64,000 nt of DNA from Rosenbergiella epipactidis. Its GTDB lineage: Bacteria; Pseudomonadota; Gammaproteobacteria; Enterobacterales; Enterobacteriaceae. The notes under the pieces were generated by a model. That model ran no database searches and was not told the DNA's origin. It worked only from the letters and a program-made list of their open reading frames with translations. The position numbers and the translations under genes are program-made. Location of the stretch: positions 310,001 through 374,000 of the forward strand of contig NZ_JABBFQ010000002.1 in assembly GCF_018494055.1 (NCBI RefSeq). The letters are read 5' to 3'. Positions 40,616 to 49,400 of the stretch are shown piece after piece. Numbering within the stretch: position 1 is the first letter of the stretch; each line of letters begins with the position of its first letter.

Positions 40616-42265
40616 TTACTCTTCTTTTTCGATAAGCAGTGCTTCGAGCAGATCTAAATCACGAAGGAGTTTTCGCATTGATTCATCAGAGATCTCCTTG
40701 GTCGCCCGCAAGTGGTAAACCTCAGCCCGTTCGGCACGCAATGCATTGAGCCGTAACCGTCTTTCCAGATTCTCCATAAACATGGCTTGTTCAAGATCGT
40801 CCTTATCATCAAGCCGACGACGCAACTGCCCTATAACACGAGAGCTGACCTCTTTCAAAACTTCCGGATCGATATTCTCGTTGGTATCTTTCGCCAAACG
40901 CTCTTCCATCTTGTACAAGCTATCGATACCGGACTTGGCCATGATAGATCGGGCCTTACGCAGCTCTTTGCCCGTTTCACCTTTATCGATACCGGAAACA
41001 CCTTTAAGTAATAACGGTAAGGTAACGACGCCAGCCAATAGCGAAAAGAGGATGACGCCCGTGGCTAAAAAGACTAATTCGTAGCGTGCCGGAAAGTTTT
41101 CGCCATTCGGTAAAAAGAGAGGAATGGATAACACACCCGCCAAGGTTACCGCACCCCGAACGCCCGCAAAGGTCGCCACGAGCAGCTCGCGTAAAGAGTA
41201 GTTACTGAACTCCATGGGGCGCTTCTTAAGTAAGCGTTTACTAATCCGCTGCATCAACAATAGCCAGCCAAAACGAACCACGATTAGCGCTAAATAGATC
41301 ATTGCTACCGCAAATAACAGAATCCAAATATTAACGTTGTTATCAACTTCTGCCTCGGTCAGGGTAGTTTGTAGGATCCCTGGTAGCTGTAAACCCAGCA
41401 TTAAAAACACCATGCCGTTAAACACAAACTCAAGCATCTGCCAGACACTGTTAGCACGCAGACGCATCGCCAGCGGAGCTTGGCGAATAATACCCGAACG
41501 ACTTATGGTCATCCCGGCGGCCACAGCAGCTAAGATTCCTGAGGTACCGAGGTGCTCAGCGATAAGATAAGAGGCAAAAGGAAGTAACATAAGCAACACA
41601 GTTTGCGTTGCCGGATCATCACCACTCCAACGACTGAACAAGCGAAGCGATTTACCATACAGCCAACAAATCACCACACCGGCAAGTAAGCCCCCCAGAG
41701 AGACTTTTAAGAATTCCAGCGAAGCGCCTGACCAGGTAAATACCATGGTTCCCATCGCAACCGCGATGGCGAAATTCAAAGAGACCAAGCCCGACGCATC
41801 GTTCATCAAGGCTTCACCTTGGACGATTGACATGATTTTTTTCGGGATACGCCCTTCGCCGACGATACCTGACAGGGCAACGGCATCCGTTGGCGAGAGC
41901 ACAGCAGCTAAGGCAAAAGCCGGGATCAACGGTACGCCCGGTATGGTCCAGTGAATAAGATAGCCAATACCCACCACAGTGATCAGTACTAACACCAGCG
42001 CCAAGCCAATAATTTCCCGACCATGATGCAGGAATTCATTGATGGGTGTCTTCCAACCATCTGAGAACAATAACGGTGGGATGAAAAGTACTAAGAACAG
42101 TTCGGGGTCAAAATTGACGTGTAGTCCAAAACTCGGCCACCCCAATAACGCGCCGGCAATAATTTGCACAAGCGGTAAGGGGATTTGAAAGGGAATGATT
42201 CGCGCAGCAACGCCGGAGAGTGACACCACCAGCGTCATGATCAATATGGTGAAGAAAATTTCCAT
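40616..42265 (-). CDS. yjcE: Na+/H+ antiporter YjcE (CPA1)
   Basis: A CPA1 exchanger of 549 residues, the same length as E. coli YjcE. N-terminal membrane domain with FALAAVLSPTDAVALSGIVGEGRIPKKIMSIVQGEALMNDASGLV (the ND motif of CPA1) and AGVRGAVTLAGVLSIPLF. A cytoplasmic helical tail from about 430 to the end is rich in charged residues (RSIMAKSGIDSLYKMEERLAKD). It likely exchanges Na+ or K+ for H+. The ATG at 42265 has AAGG 4-6 bases upstream; an extended frame to 42322 is not supported. Confidence 0.93.
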   Translation of the reverse strand: MEIFFTILIMTLVVSLSGVAARIIPFQIPLPLVQIIAGALLGWPSFGLHVNFDPELFLVLFIPPLLFSDGWKTPINEFLHHGREIIGLALVLVLITVVGIGYLIHWTIPGVPLIPAFALAAVLSPTDAVALSGIVGEGRIPKKIMSIVQGEALMNDASGLVSLNFAIAVAMGTMVFTWSGASLEFLKVSLGGLLAGVVICWLYGKSLRLFSRWSGDDPATQTVLLMLLPFASYLIAEHLGTSGILAAVAAGMTISRSGIIRQAPLAMRLRANSVWQMLEFVFNGMVFLMLGLQLPGILQTTLTEAEVDNNVNIWILLFAVAMIYLALIVVRFGWLLLMQRISKRLLKKRPMEFSNYSLRELLVATFAGVRGAVTLAGVLSIPLFLPNGENFPARYELVFLATGVILFSLLAGVVTLPLLLKGVSGIDKGETGKELRKARSIMAKSGIDSLYKMEERLAKDTNENIDPEVLKEVSSRVIGQLRRRLDDKDDLEQAMFMENLERRLRLNALRAERAEVYHLRATKEISDESMRKLLRDLDLLEALLIEKEE

Positions 42266-42413
42266 GCTTTCCTTGTAACCTTTCCAGAAGACAACAAAAC
42301 CTATTGGCTGCAACAGGCTCACTCATTTACTTAAAATACACCCTACACCATTAACCTAGCGTAAAAAAACGTGCTTAATCAGCAAGAATCTATCGATTTC
42401 TTCTTATTATAGG

Positions 42414-42935
42414 TCAGGACTTGATCGAGCCTAGCAGGTTGTTAGGCAAATCCCCAGTTGAAAGCTCTGAATCGGGCGTATCTTGCTCCAAGAGTACCGC
42501 ACCTTTACCTTGCTCGGCTAAATGGTCGTCAGCATTACGTAACGGACAATCGCGCATGGAAAGACATCCACAACCGATACAACCACTAAGGTCGTCCCGT
42601 AATCGAACAAGCGTTTCGATACGTTTATCCAACTCATCACGCCACTGCGCAGTAAGTTGTTCCCACTCTTTAGCAGAAATACGCTTATCCGGCGGATAAC
42701 TTGCCAGATGCTCGCTAAGGGTTGCCAAGGGTAGGCCAATACGCTGGGCAATTTTAATAATTGCTACCCGCCGCAGCACGTCGCGGCTATAGCGCCGTTG
42801 GTTAGCGGCATTACGGCTGCTCGCAATGAGTCCTTTTGACTCGTAAAAATGTAGCGCAGAAACCGCAACTCCACTTCGCTTGGCGACCTCTCCTGGGGAA
42901 AGTCTTGATTTTAATTGAGATCGTTCTTTTTTCAT
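42414..42935 (-). CDS. soxR: Redox-sensing activator SoxR
   Basis: A MerR-family regulator of 173 residues, about 19 longer than E. coli SoxR at its C-terminus. [29 protein letters not shown]. Dimer helix about 85-115. The [2Fe-2S] cluster ligands are C119, C122, C124 and C130 ([12 protein letters not shown]), at the same positions as in E. coli. Oxidation of the cluster by redox-cycling compounds activates soxS transcription. It is divergent from soxS with the operator between. Confidence 0.96.
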   Translation of the reverse strand: MKKERSQLKSRLSPGEVAKRSGVAVSALHFYESKGLIASSRNAANQRRYSRDVLRRVAIIKIAQRIGLPLATLSEHLASYPPDKRISAKEWEQLTAQWRDELDKRIETLVRLRDDLSGCIGCGCLSMRDCPLRNADDHLAEQGKGAVLLEQDTPDSELSTGDLPNNLLGSIKS

Positions 42936-42943
42936 TTTTAAGC

Positions 42944-42974
42944 TTTACCTCAAGTTAACTTGAGGAATTATACT
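42944..42974 (+). promoter_or_regulatory. soxS promoter with SoxR operator
   Basis: -35 TTTACC (42944-42949) and -10 TATACT (42969-42974) are separated by an overlong 19-bp spacer, the MerR-family hallmark. The spacer is covered by the perfect 18-bp palindrome CCTCAAGTTAACTTGAGG (42948-42965), the same as the E. coli SoxR box. Confidence 0.95.
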
Positions 42975-42991
42975 TTAAAAACTTGTTCGAG

Positions 42992-43006
42992 ATCACATTA
43001 TGTGAT
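42992..43006. repeat. 15-bp palindrome in the soxS leader
   Basis: ATCACAT-T-ATGTGAT lies about 20 bp past the soxS -10 element and 25 bp before the ATG. It may form a leader hairpin or bind a repressor; it is the inside-out of a CRP site, so CRP is unlikely. Confidence 0.45.
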
Positions 43007-43030
43007 GACTAAACAGAGGAATGACGTCAG

Positions 43031-43396
43031 ATGCAAAAAGAAATCATCATTTCACTCACTGAGTGGATCGATCAGAATCTCGGGAACAACCTTTCGATTG
43101 ATGAAGTTGCTGCTAAGTCTGGATATTCCAAGTGGCACTTACAAAGAATGTTCCGTGCAATGACGCGCCAAACACTCGGCGATTATATCCGCGACCGACG
43201 CCTAGCCAAAGCAGCAGAAGCTTTATGCGCCAGCCAACGCCCAGTCTTTGATATCGCGTTACAATACGGTTATGAATCACAGCAGACTTTCTCTCGCGTA
43301 TTTCGTCGTAAGTTCGACCTGACTCCTACGGCTTATCGTCATTCTCAACGTTGCCGTTCTCTACCGACATTCAGTAATGTTGGGTCACCCTCCTAG
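43031..43396 (+). CDS. soxS: AraC-family superoxide response activator SoxS
   Basis: A single-domain AraC/XylS activator of 121 residues (E. coli 107; the C-terminal tail is longer). HTH1 SIDEVAAKSGYSKWHLQRMFRAMTRQTLGDYIRDRRL and HTH2 VFDIALQYGYESQQTFSRVFRRKFDLTPTAYRH match SoxS/MarA/Rob. It activates soxbox promoters such as sodA, zwf and acrAB. Expression is driven by the SoxR-controlled promoter upstream. Confidence 0.96.
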   Translation: MQKEIIISLTEWIDQNLGNNLSIDEVAAKSGYSKWHLQRMFRAMTRQTLGDYIRDRRLAKAAEALCASQRPVFDIALQYGYESQQTFSRVFRRKFDLTPTAYRHSQRCRSLPTFSNVGSPS

Positions 43397-43507
43397 TGAT
43401 AATTCACTCTATTTGTACCCTCTTCTGCTAAGGCTCGTTAACAACGGCGAGCCAAAAATGCTAATTATTTAACTTACTCTTCAAATCTCAGCCTCTCTTG
43501 TCTATAA

Positions 43508-43523
43508 TGTGAGCTAAATCACA
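43508..43523. promoter_or_regulatory. CRP site upstream of yjcB
   Basis: TGTGA-GCTAAA-TCACA is a perfect CRP core, centred about 80 bp before the yjcB ATG. A TAAAAT hexamer lies 4 bp downstream (43527-43532), which would put CRP too close for class II activation; a second promoter further on would be needed. Confidence 0.65.
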
Positions 43524-43595
43524 CTTTAAAATACTTTCTCATTGTTCGTTTACTCAACAATGGGTAACTCTTTTGGTCAACTATGAGGATTGACG

Positions 43596-43883
43596 ATGAG
43601 CGCTCTTGCAACGAGCTTAATTGTTATGCGTTGGGGCTTGCTAAGTGCAGGACTGATGTACATGGCAAGTATGATGAAAATTAAATGCCAACAAAATAGC
43701 CTTAAAACGGCGAGTGCTGTCTTTACAGGACTGGGGCTTTTCACTTCATGCTGGTTTGTTACCGGACTTCTTGGAATCGATTTCAGCCTGCAAAATTGGC
43801 AGTCTATGGCGAATATCGCTACCGATGCCTTCAATTATGCAATCCAACAACCCCCCGATATTTTTATTCCTAACAGTTTTTAA
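43596..43883 (+). CDS. yjcB: YjcB-family small membrane protein
   Basis: A protein of 95 residues with two to three hydrophobic segments (SLIVMRWGLLSAGLMYMASMM and ASAVFTGLGLFTSCWFVTGLLGI). It resembles E. coli YjcB: the MRWxLLSA start and CWFxxGLLGI are shared. Function unknown. GAGGA lies 6 bases before the ATG. As in E. coli it lies in the sox region. Confidence 0.85.
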   Translation: MSALATSLIVMRWGLLSAGLMYMASMMKIKCQQNSLKTASAVFTGLGLFTSCWFVTGLLGIDFSLQNWQSMANIATDAFNYAIQQPPDIFIPNSF

Positions 43884-43982
43884 GCCTTACCAATGAGTAT
43901 GGGAAGCAACACCTTAGCTTTGATTGGGTAACGCTTCCCCTCACCTTTCCGGCTTCCCCCACTCATCTCTTATTACTTCCCA

Positions 43983-44023
43983 TAAAAAAACCCCGAATAA
44001 ATCGCTTTATTCGAGGCTTTTAT
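43983..44023. terminator. Bidirectional terminator yjcB/gcd
   Basis: CCCGAATAAA (43992-44001) pairs with TTTATTCGAGG (44006-44016), with an A-run before and TTTTATT after. It serves convergent yjcB and gcd. Confidence 0.85.
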
Positions 44024-44063
44024 TGTCAGTAGACATCACCACCCGTGCGGTGATGCCGACCTA

Positions 44064-46439
44064 TTACTTCGCGTCAGGAAGTTTATACGCAATGATGTAA
44101 TCACCCATGGTCGATCCAAACGAACCGTGACCACCAGCATTAATCACCACATATTGCTTACCATCCACTTCATACGTCATCGGAGTTGCTTGTCCACCCG
44201 CTGGTAGACGTGCTTGCCATAACAATTTACCGTCATGCACGCTGTAAGCACGCAAGTAGTTATCTAATGTTGCAGCAATAAAGAAGACGTTACCAGCTGT
44301 AGTGATTGGTGCACCCAGCATTGGAGTACCGACTTTCAGCGGTAGAGGAATCGGCGAGCTATCACGGATGGTGCCGATACGTTTCTTCCAGATGATTTCG
44401 TGGTTTTGCAGGTTAACCGCAGAAACGAAGCCCCATGAAGGTTCCATACATGGCAGACCGAATGGTGAGAGGAACGGGTTAAGTTCTACACCAAATTTTG
44501 CTCCGTATTGGTGTTGCAGACCCGCTTCGCTACCTGACCCTTTAGCGCCTTTCTCATCCGGTTCCATTGGGTTATTAGGACCACGAGGAATCAGTTTAGA
44601 AACAAACGGCAGTTGCATTGGGTTAGTGATAGCAAACTGTTTATCCGTGTTCACGGAGATACCGCCCCACTCGAACATCCCTAAGTTACCTGGGAACACC
44701 AAGGTTCCTTGAACGGAAGGAGGAGTAAACGGACCTTCGTAACGCAGACGGTGGAACATGATTCGACAGATCATCTGGTCGAACATGGTCGCGCCCCACA
44801 TTTTCTTATCTGTCAGATGTGCCGTTGGGCGATAGCTGAATTCAGAGTAAGGTTGGGTCGGCGACAGGTGGTCACCTTCAGCCGCACCTTGTGGGACTGG
44901 ATGTTCGTTTGCAGGAACGACAGGTTTTCCTGTGACACGGTTCAGAACAAAAATATCACCGGTTTTCGCAGGTGCATAGATAACCGGTACAGTGTTACCT
45001 TGTTGATCTTTAATATCCGCTAAAGTTGGTTGAGCCGGAACGTCCATATCCCACAGATCGTGGTGTACCGTTTGGTAGAACCAAGCCAGTTTACCCGTTG
45101 AAGCATGCAGCGCTAAGATACCGGTCGCGAACTTCTCTTGGTCTGGAGTACGGTTACCGCCCCAGATATCAGGAGTACTCACACCCATTGGGATGTAAAC
45201 GATGTCTAATTTTGCATCATAAGCCGATGGCGCCCATGAGTTCGGTGAGTTAGGCGTATAGCTTTCACCGTCTGCAGGGATAGCGTTAGGATCTTTAGCA
45301 CCTGGATCGAAGGCCCAAAGCAGTTGTCCAGTATTGACATCGAATCCACGAATCACACCTGAAGGTTCTTTCGTTGATAAGTTATCAGTTACCGAACCCG
45401 CAATGATAATCACTTTATCGGTGATGATTGGCGGAGAGGTTGGTTCATAGCCACCTGGGTAAGCATGAGGTTGCTTATGTTGTAAGTCGATTTCGCCGTT
45501 GTTCGCGAAGTCTTTACAAACCTGACCATTTTCCGCATCCACCGCAAACAGACGACCATCGTTTACAGGCAATAAGATACGACGTGAACACGCAGCAGGT
45601 TGGCTACCGTTGGTTGGCGTAGCGGAAACTTCGTGATAAGAAACACCACGACAAGTTATATGCTGGAAAGTCGAATCGTATTTGATTTTTGGATCAAAAC
45701 GCCATTTCTCTTTACCTGTCGCGGCATCCAGAGCGATAAGGATCTGGTGTGCAGTACAGGTGTAGAGCATGTTGCCGACTTTAATCGGGGTAGATTCGTT
45801 AGTGATCTCACCGGGATCATCTGCACGCTTCAGGTCACCCGTACGGAATGTCCAAGCAACTTGTAGGTCTTTGACATTCTGCTCATTAATTTGTGTTAAT
45901 GGCGAATAACGTACACCGTCTTGCGTACGCGCGTAGGCTGGCCAATCTTGCGCAGCAACGCTTGGCGCCGCTGGCGCTTCGTTATTAACGTGTAATGTGC
46001 CATCGATTTCTTGCGGGTCTTTGACCACAAAACTCGCACCGACCATCAGCAGGTTAACGATAACACCGACTGCCATAGCAGTACGTGGCGTGTTACCTGC
46101 GTTAGGACGAGAAATTTGGCGATAAACTGGCGGGAGTAGCATCCAGATACCGAACAATGTCCAGATACCTAAACGTGGCGCTAGTGCCCAGAAGTCAATA
46201 CCACACTCAACGTAGGACCAAATCGCGGTCGCGATAAGGATTAAGGCGTAGACGAAAAACGCGCCGCCTTTACGTTTAGCCAGTTGCGCGGTGAAAAGCG
46301 CCATGACGAGACCGGTAATCAGATAGTAGCTGCTACCACCGATTGCCAACAAGTATCCGCCACCAATGACTAACCATAAGCAGCAGAAGAGAGAGAATAA
46401 TAACGTAATGAGACGTAAGCCTCTGCGTTCCCTAGACAT
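44064..46439 (-). CDS. gcd: PQQ-dependent membrane glucose dehydrogenase
   Basis: A quinoprotein of 791 residues (E. coli 796). The N-terminal 140 residues form five helices that anchor it and hold the ubiquinone site. The periplasmic domain is an eight-bladed PQQ propeller with W-motifs: DWPAYARTQDGVRYSPLTQIN, LQVAWTFRTGDLK, TGKEKWRFDPK, GQLLWAFDPG, STGKLAWFYQTVHHDLWDMDVPAQPTLADI, and the closing LPAGGQATPMTYEVDGKQYVVINAGGHG. It oxidises glucose to gluconolactone and feeds the quinone pool. No pqq genes are in the window, so cofactor supply is elsewhere or external. It supplies gluconate for the dehydrogenase at 27076-30924. Confidence 0.97.
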   Translation of the reverse strand: MSRERRGLRLITLLFSLFCCLWLVIGGGYLLAIGGSSYYLITGLVMALFTAQLAKRKGGAFFVYALILIATAIWSYVECGIDFWALAPRLGIWTLFGIWMLLPPVYRQISRPNAGNTPRTAMAVGVIVNLLMVGASFVVKDPQEIDGTLHVNNEAPAAPSVAAQDWPAYARTQDGVRYSPLTQINEQNVKDLQVAWTFRTGDLKRADDPGEITNESTPIKVGNMLYTCTAHQILIALDAATGKEKWRFDPKIKYDSTFQHITCRGVSYHEVSATPTNGSQPAACSRRILLPVNDGRLFAVDAENGQVCKDFANNGEIDLQHKQPHAYPGGYEPTSPPIITDKVIIIAGSVTDNLSTKEPSGVIRGFDVNTGQLLWAFDPGAKDPNAIPADGESYTPNSPNSWAPSAYDAKLDIVYIPMGVSTPDIWGGNRTPDQEKFATGILALHASTGKLAWFYQTVHHDLWDMDVPAQPTLADIKDQQGNTVPVIYAPAKTGDIFVLNRVTGKPVVPANEHPVPQGAAEGDHLSPTQPYSEFSYRPTAHLTDKKMWGATMFDQMICRIMFHRLRYEGPFTPPSVQGTLVFPGNLGMFEWGGISVNTDKQFAITNPMQLPFVSKLIPRGPNNPMEPDEKGAKGSGSEAGLQHQYGAKFGVELNPFLSPFGLPCMEPSWGFVSAVNLQNHEIIWKKRIGTIRDSSPIPLPLKVGTPMLGAPITTAGNVFFIAATLDNYLRAYSVHDGKLLWQARLPAGGQATPMTYEVDGKQYVVINAGGHGSFGSTMGDYIIAYKLPDAK

Positions 46440-46760
46440 CGAAATCTACCTTAAATAAACCGCTATTTTAAAATGTAAAAATCGGAGCAATAAGACCGCC
46501 CTAAAGCAGGAAATTTATATTTTTAATTACTCACGTCGGATGAAGCTTGCCGCACCAATCTCCGATTTTTCACATTCACCTGCGATGAAAAATCCGCCAA
46601 CATGTAACCAGTGTTTACGAAGATCTCATAACGCCGGTTAGTATGGCTTATTAATAAAAAATATCTATACAAAATATGACTAATAGCACAGTTCTTTGAC
46701 AATTTTTATGAGGGTGCAACTAAATATTTAACATCTACAATACAAACAGGAGGTAAAAGT
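46440..46760 (+). promoter_or_regulatory. Divergent gcd/esterase region with a candidate promoter
   Basis: A 320-bp gap without a gene. TTGACA at 46696-46701 is a perfect -35; TAAATA at 46721-46726 is a possible -10 (19-bp spacing). This would drive the esterase. No operator for gcd was recognised. Confidence 0.4.
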
Positions 46761-47780
46761 ATGAAAAAAACGCTTTTTATAGCACTTGGTTCTAAAGGAC
46801 TCGGGTTACTGGCCGTGAGCTTCATATTATCGGGATGCCAGTCTTTGGCCATTTCGTTAACGCATGGCGCGATGGAAAATGAAACTACGAAAAAGAACGT
46901 TCAAGCATTAGCTGCCTATGCAGATAAGAATGTTAAGAACGACTTAAGGATCACTGCCGATTATCGTTATGGTGAGTTACCGAGTTCAAGAATGGATATT
47001 GTGACCCCGAGTCCCCGGCCCGGACAACACTATCCAGTCATCGTGTTAGTGCATGGTGGTGGCTGGGTGGCGGGGAATAAAGAGAGTATGTTGGCCTATG
47101 CAAGGCTCTTAGCCGACCAAGGATTTGCGGTAGTCAATGTTGAGTATAGTCTGGTACCTACCCAAGCCTTCCCCACCCAACTCAAACAGCTTAACCAAGC
47201 CTTACAGGCACTCAGTACCTTGCATGATTGGCCACTAGACCTTAATCGCCTCTTTCTCAGTGGAGACTCTGCCGGTGCGAATATTGTCAGTAACTATGCC
47301 GCTCTACTTAACTCACCCCTCTTACAACAACAGCTGGCGATGACACCGGCGATTCAACCTCAACAGCTCAAAGGCTTAGTCGTACATAGCGGCGTCTACG
47401 ATATCGCGAGTTTATATCAAAGTGGCCAGAAACTTCCTTGGACCACGCGCTGGATCATGCAAGAGGTATTAGGCGCTTATAGCGGAGAAAAACCCCCTAG
47501 CCTGAGAAAACTTTATGCGATGTCGGCAACACCTTGGTTGACGACCCACTATCCTCCTGTATGGATTAGCGCGAGCGATAATGATTTACTGACCCAAGGG
47601 CAATCACGTCCCTTCATCCAACGCCTAGAAACACTCAATGTTCCAGTTGAGGCACATATCTATCCTAAACGATGGCCTGAACCACTCAACCATGACTTTG
47701 AATTCAGCATGCAGTATCGTGCCAGTCAGCAAGTGTTCGATAATTCAGTCGACTTTATCCGCCGATACTCAGGAGAGTAG
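46761..47780 (+). CDS. Alpha/beta-hydrolase lipoprotein, HSL/BD-FAE esterase type
   Basis: An esterase-like protein of 339 residues. The N-terminus has a lipobox (ILSGCQS, Cys about residue 26), so it is probably a lipoprotein. H98-GGGW is the oxyanion motif; GDSAG at 168-172 has nucleophile Ser170; SASDNDLL supplies the acid and LNHDFEF the His, completing the triad. The best substrate guess is a short-chain acyl or acetyl ester of a sugar or arylester; not certain. AGGAGG lies 7 bases before the ATG. Confidence 0.85.
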   Translation: MKKTLFIALGSKGLGLLAVSFILSGCQSLAISLTHGAMENETTKKNVQALAAYADKNVKNDLRITADYRYGELPSSRMDIVTPSPRPGQHYPVIVLVHGGGWVAGNKESMLAYARLLADQGFAVVNVEYSLVPTQAFPTQLKQLNQALQALSTLHDWPLDLNRLFLSGDSAGANIVSNYAALLNSPLLQQQLAMTPAIQPQQLKGLVVHSGVYDIASLYQSGQKLPWTTRWIMQEVLGAYSGEKPPSLRKLYAMSATPWLTTHYPPVWISASDNDLLTQGQSRPFIQRLETLNVPVEAHIYPKRWPEPLNHDFEFSMQYRASQQVFDNSVDFIRRYSGE

Positions 47781-47798
47781 TAAATACTAACTAACTCT

Positions 47799-48224
47799 CT
47801 ATACCAACTGGAGCACCCTAAGCAGCTGCTCCAGTGATTGGACTGGCTCATGGTAAGATTGAATCTCAGAGGAACAAGAGGGTGAGGCCGAGCGTTGCAG
47901 ACAGAAATCAGCAACACATCGATAATGCTCTACCCCTTCCACTAGACCCAAGGGAACCCAAAAGTAAGGAACTTGCGCTAACAGGTTAGGCACTGTACTC
48001 CCGCAATGCTGACAAAAATCATTACGATAACCCGACTCTTTCCTCCAAGAGTGAATACTTGCTTCGCCTGCAGACCAAGTGAAGTCTCGATGATGCACTA
48101 GCGTTGCATAATTAGATTCTGTCCCTGTTTGACGACGACATAAGGAGCAATGGCAACGATAGAAAGTTGTTGGGCTATAGGATAAGGTAAATTTAACGGA
48201 AGCACATAAACAGGTACCTTGCAT
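47799..48224 (-). CDS. GFA-family (CENP-V/glutathione-dependent formaldehyde-activating-like) zinc protein
   Basis: A protein of 141 residues with the GFA zinc ligands: GTCLCASVKF, RCHCSLCRRQTG and FCQHCGSTVP. The family name comes from a formaldehyde-activating enzyme whose role is disputed; most members have no known substrate. It is convergent with the esterase, with an 18-bp gap. Its C-terminal tail (QRSASPSCSSEIQSYHE) is longer than in many members. Confidence 0.85.
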   Translation of the reverse strand: MQGTCLCASVKFTLSYSPTTFYRCHCSLCRRQTGTESNYATLVHHRDFTWSAGEASIHSWRKESGYRNDFCQHCGSTVPNLLAQVPYFWVPLGLVEGVEHYRCVADFCLQRSASPSCSSEIQSYHEPVQSLEQLLRVLQLV

Positions 48225-48401
48225 AGTCTGCTCAACGTGTTGTGTGAGGATGAGCCACTATACCTAACATTCGATCTATTCAGTGTAAAAACTTTACGAT
48301 TCCACCGCTGATTGATTATCGATTGGTAGCGAGTACTAACGTACATTCCCCTATAGGCTGAGTAAAACACCGATTTATAGAGAATAGGCTAAGGATTAAT
48401 C

Positions 48402-49277
48402 ATGACTTCATCACGTGCCACCTTACTGGGTATCTCAGCGATTTTACTGTGGAGCACCATCGTAGGCCTTATGCGTCAGGTAACGTTTTACTTCGGGCCA
48501 GTCGGCGGCTCGGCGCTGGTCTATTCTGCTGCTAGCGCATTGTTAGTACTTACTATCGGATTTCCTAAAGTGAAAACTTTTCCAAAAGGATACTTATATT
48601 TAGGTACCCTGCTCTTTGTCGCTTACGAAATCTGCTTATCGCTTTCACTTGGCTTCTCTACTTCAAATATTCAAGCGATACAGATTGGCCTAATTAACTA
48701 TCTCTGGCCTAGTATGACCCTACTTCTGGCAGTGCTACTAAATGGACAGCGCCCCAGATTTTTAATGTTACTCGGTATAGCAATTAGCATGCTAGGCATT
48801 AGCCAAGTACTCGGACAAGGACAGGGGAATTTATGGCAATCGATGCTAGCCAATCTTACTGCAAATCCATTGAGCTTCACCCTCGCCTTCTCCGGCGCAA
48901 TAATCTGGAGTCTGTACTGTGTGTTAACCAAAAGACTTGCTAACGGCTGCAACGGTATCACCCTTTACTTTATACTTACCGCCATCGCCCTATGGAGTGG
49001 CTTCTTACTCACGACCCAACCCAGTCTACGCGTTACCGCGACAGGCTTCGGTGCACTATGCTTACTCGCTTGTGCGATGGGTCTGGGTTACGCGGCGTGG
49101 AATATGGGTATCTTGCACGGCAATATCACCCTCCTTGCCACCCTTAGCTACTTTATCCCCGTAGTGTCGAGCCTATTTTCAAGTATTTGGTTAAGTCAGT
49201 CGTTAAGTAGTGTGTTTTGGATTGGAGCAGTTTTGGTGTGTGCGGGGTCGTTGGTGTGCTGGGTGGGGGGGGAGTAG
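48402..49277 (+). CDS. yddG: Aromatic amino acid exporter YddG (DMT/EamA)
   Basis: A ten-helix drug/metabolite exporter of 291 residues. It aligns by eye with E. coli YddG: LLWSTIVGLMRQV, GPVGGSALVYS, YEICLSLSLGFSTSNIQAIQIGLINYLWPSMT, and MGLGYAAWNMGILHGNITLLATLSYFIPVVSSLFSSIWL. YddG exports phenylalanine, tyrosine and other amphipathic molecules such as paraquat. AAGGA lies 7 bases before the ATG. It marks the left border of the AT-rich polysaccharide locus. Confidence 0.9.
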   Translation: MTSSRATLLGISAILLWSTIVGLMRQVTFYFGPVGGSALVYSAASALLVLTIGFPKVKTFPKGYLYLGTLLFVAYEICLSLSLGFSTSNIQAIQIGLINYLWPSMTLLLAVLLNGQRPRFLMLLGIAISMLGISQVLGQGQGNLWQSMLANLTANPLSFTLAFSGAIIWSLYCVLTKRLANGCNGITLYFILTAIALWSGFLLTTQPSLRVTATGFGALCLLACAMGLGYAAWNMGILHGNITLLATLSYFIPVVSSLFSSIWLSQSLSSVFWIGAVLVCAGSLVCWVGGE

Positions 49278-49327
49278 TGTAGATAAGACCCTATAAGAAA
49301 ATATTTTAATAGGAGGGATGGGAATAG

Positions 49328-49360
49328 CCATATCATATTCTAATTCAAAACATGATATGG
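49328..49360 (+). terminator. Hairpin after yddG
   Basis: CCATATCAT (49328-49336) pairs with ATGATATGG (49352-49360), then ATATTTT. Probably ends yddG, convergent with the GT2 gene. Confidence 0.5.
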
Positions 49361-49400
49361 ATATTTTAAATAAAAATCAGCTATATTTTTTAAGAATTAT

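Noticed and set aside
43435-43455. GGCTCG...CGAGCC hairpin after soxS as a terminator
   Set aside because: The plus strand continues with AAAAATG and not with a T-tract, so I did not call it.
49280-49400. Direct repeat matching the right border of the O-antigen locus
   Set aside because: I looked for the TTCGAATCC element here and saw none, so a flanking att pair is not supported.
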